Positions 23,475 through 25,120 of a stretch of 25,120 bases of DNA are shown in pieces. Every line of letters starts with the position of its first letter. Position 1 is the stretch's first letter. The stretch is from CAYWTS01 sp964461265. Its GTDB lineage: Bacteria; Bacteroidota; Ignavibacteria; Tepidaquicellales; OLB5. The notes beneath the pieces are model-generated. The model was not told the DNA's origin. It ran no database searches and worked only from the letters and a program-made list of their open reading frames with translations. The position numbers and the translations under genes were made by a program. Location: positions 1 through 25,120 of the forward strand of contig CAYWTS010000032.1 in NCBI GenBank assembly GCA_964461265.1, read 5' to 3'.

Positions 23475-24008
23475 TTATAAATACTTTTCTAATTCTTTCT
23501 TCATTTCATCTATCGTTCCATCATTCATTACGAGATAATCGGTGAACGCAATCGGTCTGCCTTTATCAAGATTTTCTAACTCGCTTATATCTCTTGCCTT
23601 TGACTGCTCGTAAGTTAAAGGTCTGAATTCACGTTTAGCAAGCCGGGAGTATCTTAATTCTTTATTCGTATAAATTGTTAACAGTTTAAATGCATCCGGG
23701 AATTTCTCTTTTACAATTTTAAACTCATCCCATGAGTAAAGGCTTTCAATCACAACATTCCCCTGCTTATAATATTCTTCAATCTGTGGCAGGCTTTTTA
23801 GAGCCATAGCACCCATACCGAATTGCCTGCGTAAATCTTCTCTTGTTTTCTTTTCGTTCTCCTCGTTCACTTCAAGTCCCAGCTTTTTCATTTCGTCCAT
23901 TACCACACCTCCGAAATAAACTCTTTTGTATCCATGTTCTTCAAAAAACTTTACCGCTTCCGATTTTCCTGAACCGCACATCCCTATTACCGCTAAAATT
24001 TTATTCAT
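23475..24008 (-). CDS. Small P-loop kinase-like ATPase (UPF0200 / dephospho-CoA-kinase-like)
   Basis: 177 residues. The Walker A GMCGSGKS (9-16) opens the protein. It continues with a YFGGVVMDEMKKLGLEVNEEN stretch and REDLRRQFGMGAMA, which match my memory of the mostly archaeal UPF0200 family. The lid region has RLAKREFRPLTYEQSKARD, and the end (FTDYLVMNDGTIDEMKKELEKYL) is like that of dephospho-CoA and nucleotide kinases. The substrate is unknown; the neighbour dCMP deaminase makes a nucleotide role plausible but not shown. Its ATG overlaps the larC stop (ATGA), so the two are translationally coupled. Confidence 0.7.
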   Translation of the reverse strand: MNKILAVIGMCGSGKSEAVKFFEEHGYKRVYFGGVVMDEMKKLGLEVNEENEKKTREDLRRQFGMGAMALKSLPQIEEYYKQGNVVIESLYSWDEFKIVKEKFPDAFKLLTIYTNKELRYSRLAKREFRPLTYEQSKARDISELENLDKGRPIAFTDYLVMNDGTIDEMKKELEKYL

Positions 24009-25120
24009 TTGTTCAGCTCCTTTATTAACGCATTGTAAACTTCGTTTACAGGTTTATTAAGCTCCTTAGCCCGTTTTTTACATTCTTCGAATTCGGGAAT
24101 AATTTTTATTTTACCTGCTTCAAGATAAATAATTTTAGCTTTTATCATCCCGAAACTTGAATCCATTTCTTTAATTTTACGCGGGAGCTTGTGTCTTTGG
24201 GTATTAATTATTCTGACACCTATTGTTGTGGTTTCGGAATATATAATATTAAGAACATCTCTAAGCTTGCTTTCAGAAGTAAGAACTGATAACAGAACCC
24301 CTGGTCTTCCTTTTTTCATTATAACATCGTGATAAAACACATCATTTGCTCCTGCTTCCAATAATTTCTCCAGAACATACGGGTAAATCTGGGGATTCAT
24401 GTCATCGATATTAGTCTCAACCATTAACAGCTTTTCTGTAATTATTTCATCCTCGCAAATTATCACACGCAGGAGGTTGGGTGACTCTTCAATATCATAA
24501 CTGCCTGAACCAAAACCTATACTTTTAATCTTCGTAAAATTCTGACCTGTATAAACACCACAAGATAAAGCTTTTATTATTGCTGCCCCTGTTGGTGTTG
24601 TCAGTTCAAAATTAACATCTGTAAATTCAACCTGATAATCTTTAAGTATCTCCAGTGTTGCCGGGGCAGGATTCGGCATAATACCGTGCTGTGTTTTAAT
24701 TAATCCTTTGCCAAGCTTTACAGGGGTGGAATAAACCTTGTCGATTCCAAGGTTTTCAAGGCATATACATGCACCTATAATATCAATTATTGAGTCAATT
24801 GCACCGACTTCGTGAAAATGAATTTCGGGCAGAGGAACGTTATGAATTTTTGACTCTGCCTTACCAATTATTCCGAAAATCTTTTTTGAATTTCTTTTGA
24901 CAAAATCACTTAATGAACTTTTATCAATAAGAGAAAATATTTCTTCGAGGTTAGTATGATATTGAGGCTTCTCGTGAACAATCACATCAAACTTTGCTGC
25001 TTCGATACCGCTCCTGACTTTTTTAGAAAGCTTCAGTTCAAATCCTGTTAATCCAAGCTTATCGATCTCACTGCATAAATAATTATAATCAGCTCCTGCA
25101 TCGAGTAATGCAGCAATTGT
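24005..25120 (-). CDS. larC: Nickel-pincer cofactor biosynthesis protein LarC (5' end outside window)
   Basis: LarC (DUF111) is the CTP-dependent enzyme that inserts nickel into the pincer nucleotide used by lactate racemase and related enzymes. The frame is open to the right edge: codons before the GTG at 24983-24985 encode TIAALLDAGADYNYLCSEI and KLGLTGFELKLSKKVRSGI, which match the LarC N-terminus. The gene therefore continues beyond 25120 and the GTG is not its start. Further landmarks are HFHEVGAIDSIIDIIGA, MPNPAPATLEIL, ELTTPTGAAIIKAL, ETNIDDMNPQIYPYVLEKLL and VFYHDVIMKKGRPGVLLSVL. It is a single continuous frame, not the two-frame larC1/larC2 arrangement of lactobacilli. larB and larE are not in view. 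Confidence 0.92.
   Translation of the reverse strand, partial: TIAALLDAGADYNYLCSEIDKLGLTGFELKLSKKVRSGIEAAKFDVIVHEKPQYHTNLEEIFSLIDKSSLSDFVKRNSKKIFGIIGKAESKIHNVPLPEIHFHEVGAIDSIIDIIGACICLENLGIDKVYSTPVKLGKGLIKTQHGIMPNPAPATLEILKDYQVEFTDVNFELTTPTGAAIIKALSCGVYTGQNFTKIKSIGFGSGSYDIEESPNLLRVIICEDEIITEKLLMVETNIDDMNPQIYPYVLEKLLEAGANDVFYHDVIMKKGRPGVLLSVLTSESKLRDVLNIIYSETTTIGVRIINTQRHKLPRKIKEMDSSFGMIKAKIIYLEAGKIKIIPEFEECKKRAKELNKPVNEVYNALIKELNK

Noticed and set aside
24005..24985. larC starting at the GTG at 24985
   Set aside because: Family-like sequence continues in frame to the window edge, so the true start is outside.

Overview
This is an AT-rich bacterial window with GC-rich islands. It most likely comes from the Ignavibacteria side of the Fibrobacteres-Chlorobi-Bacteroidetes group. 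Three secreted proteins end in a type IX secretion (T9SS) sorting domain with the QNYPNPFN signature. Two divergent promoters (6592-6622 and 6672-6702) fit the Bacteroidetes TTG-N20-TAnnTTTG pattern, and most starts lack a strong Shine-Dalgarno sequence. Taxonomy is inferred from these features, not from a search.

Layout. Positions 1-551 hold the start of a proline dehydrogenase gene (minus, runs off the left edge). Next comes leuS with its terminator, then a divergently transcribed cysteine desulfurase. That gene meets a purC-psd-pssA operon (minus) tail to tail; psd and pssA together make phosphatidylethanolamine. A secreted S15/CocE-type hydrolase with a T9SS domain follows, then a 130-bp inverted-repeat element at 8700-8829. 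Positions 8932-13164 (minus) hold a glycan locus: a TPR plus beta-barrel outer-membrane protein, a processive GT2 glycosyltransferase and a UDP-GlcNAc 2-epimerase. This is the set NfrA, NfrB and WecB (NfrC) known as the phage N4 receptor / secreted ManNAc-glycan system of E. coli, here in compact, clustered form. On the plus strand follow tsaD, mgtE and a PAP2-family membrane phosphatase. Two SBBP-repeat beta-propeller T9SS proteins (minus) are separated by a strongly folded 128-bp element.

The right end concerns cobalamin and cofactors (minus). It runs larC (nickel-pincer cofactor, partial), a small P-loop kinase, dCMP deaminase, the cobalamin adenosyltransferase cobA, and then a complete class-I-like cobalamin riboswitch with an intrinsic terminator. 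The riboswitch sits ahead of a beta-propeller lipoprotein resembling BtuG, the surface B12-capture protein of gut Bacteroides.

A recurring theme is short repeats inserted inside genes: a GC-rich palindromic segment in the editing domain of leuS, repeats at the same loop in two T9SS sorting domains, and a heptamer repeat that encodes a signal-peptide core. No tRNA, rRNA, CRISPR array or transposase gene was seen.
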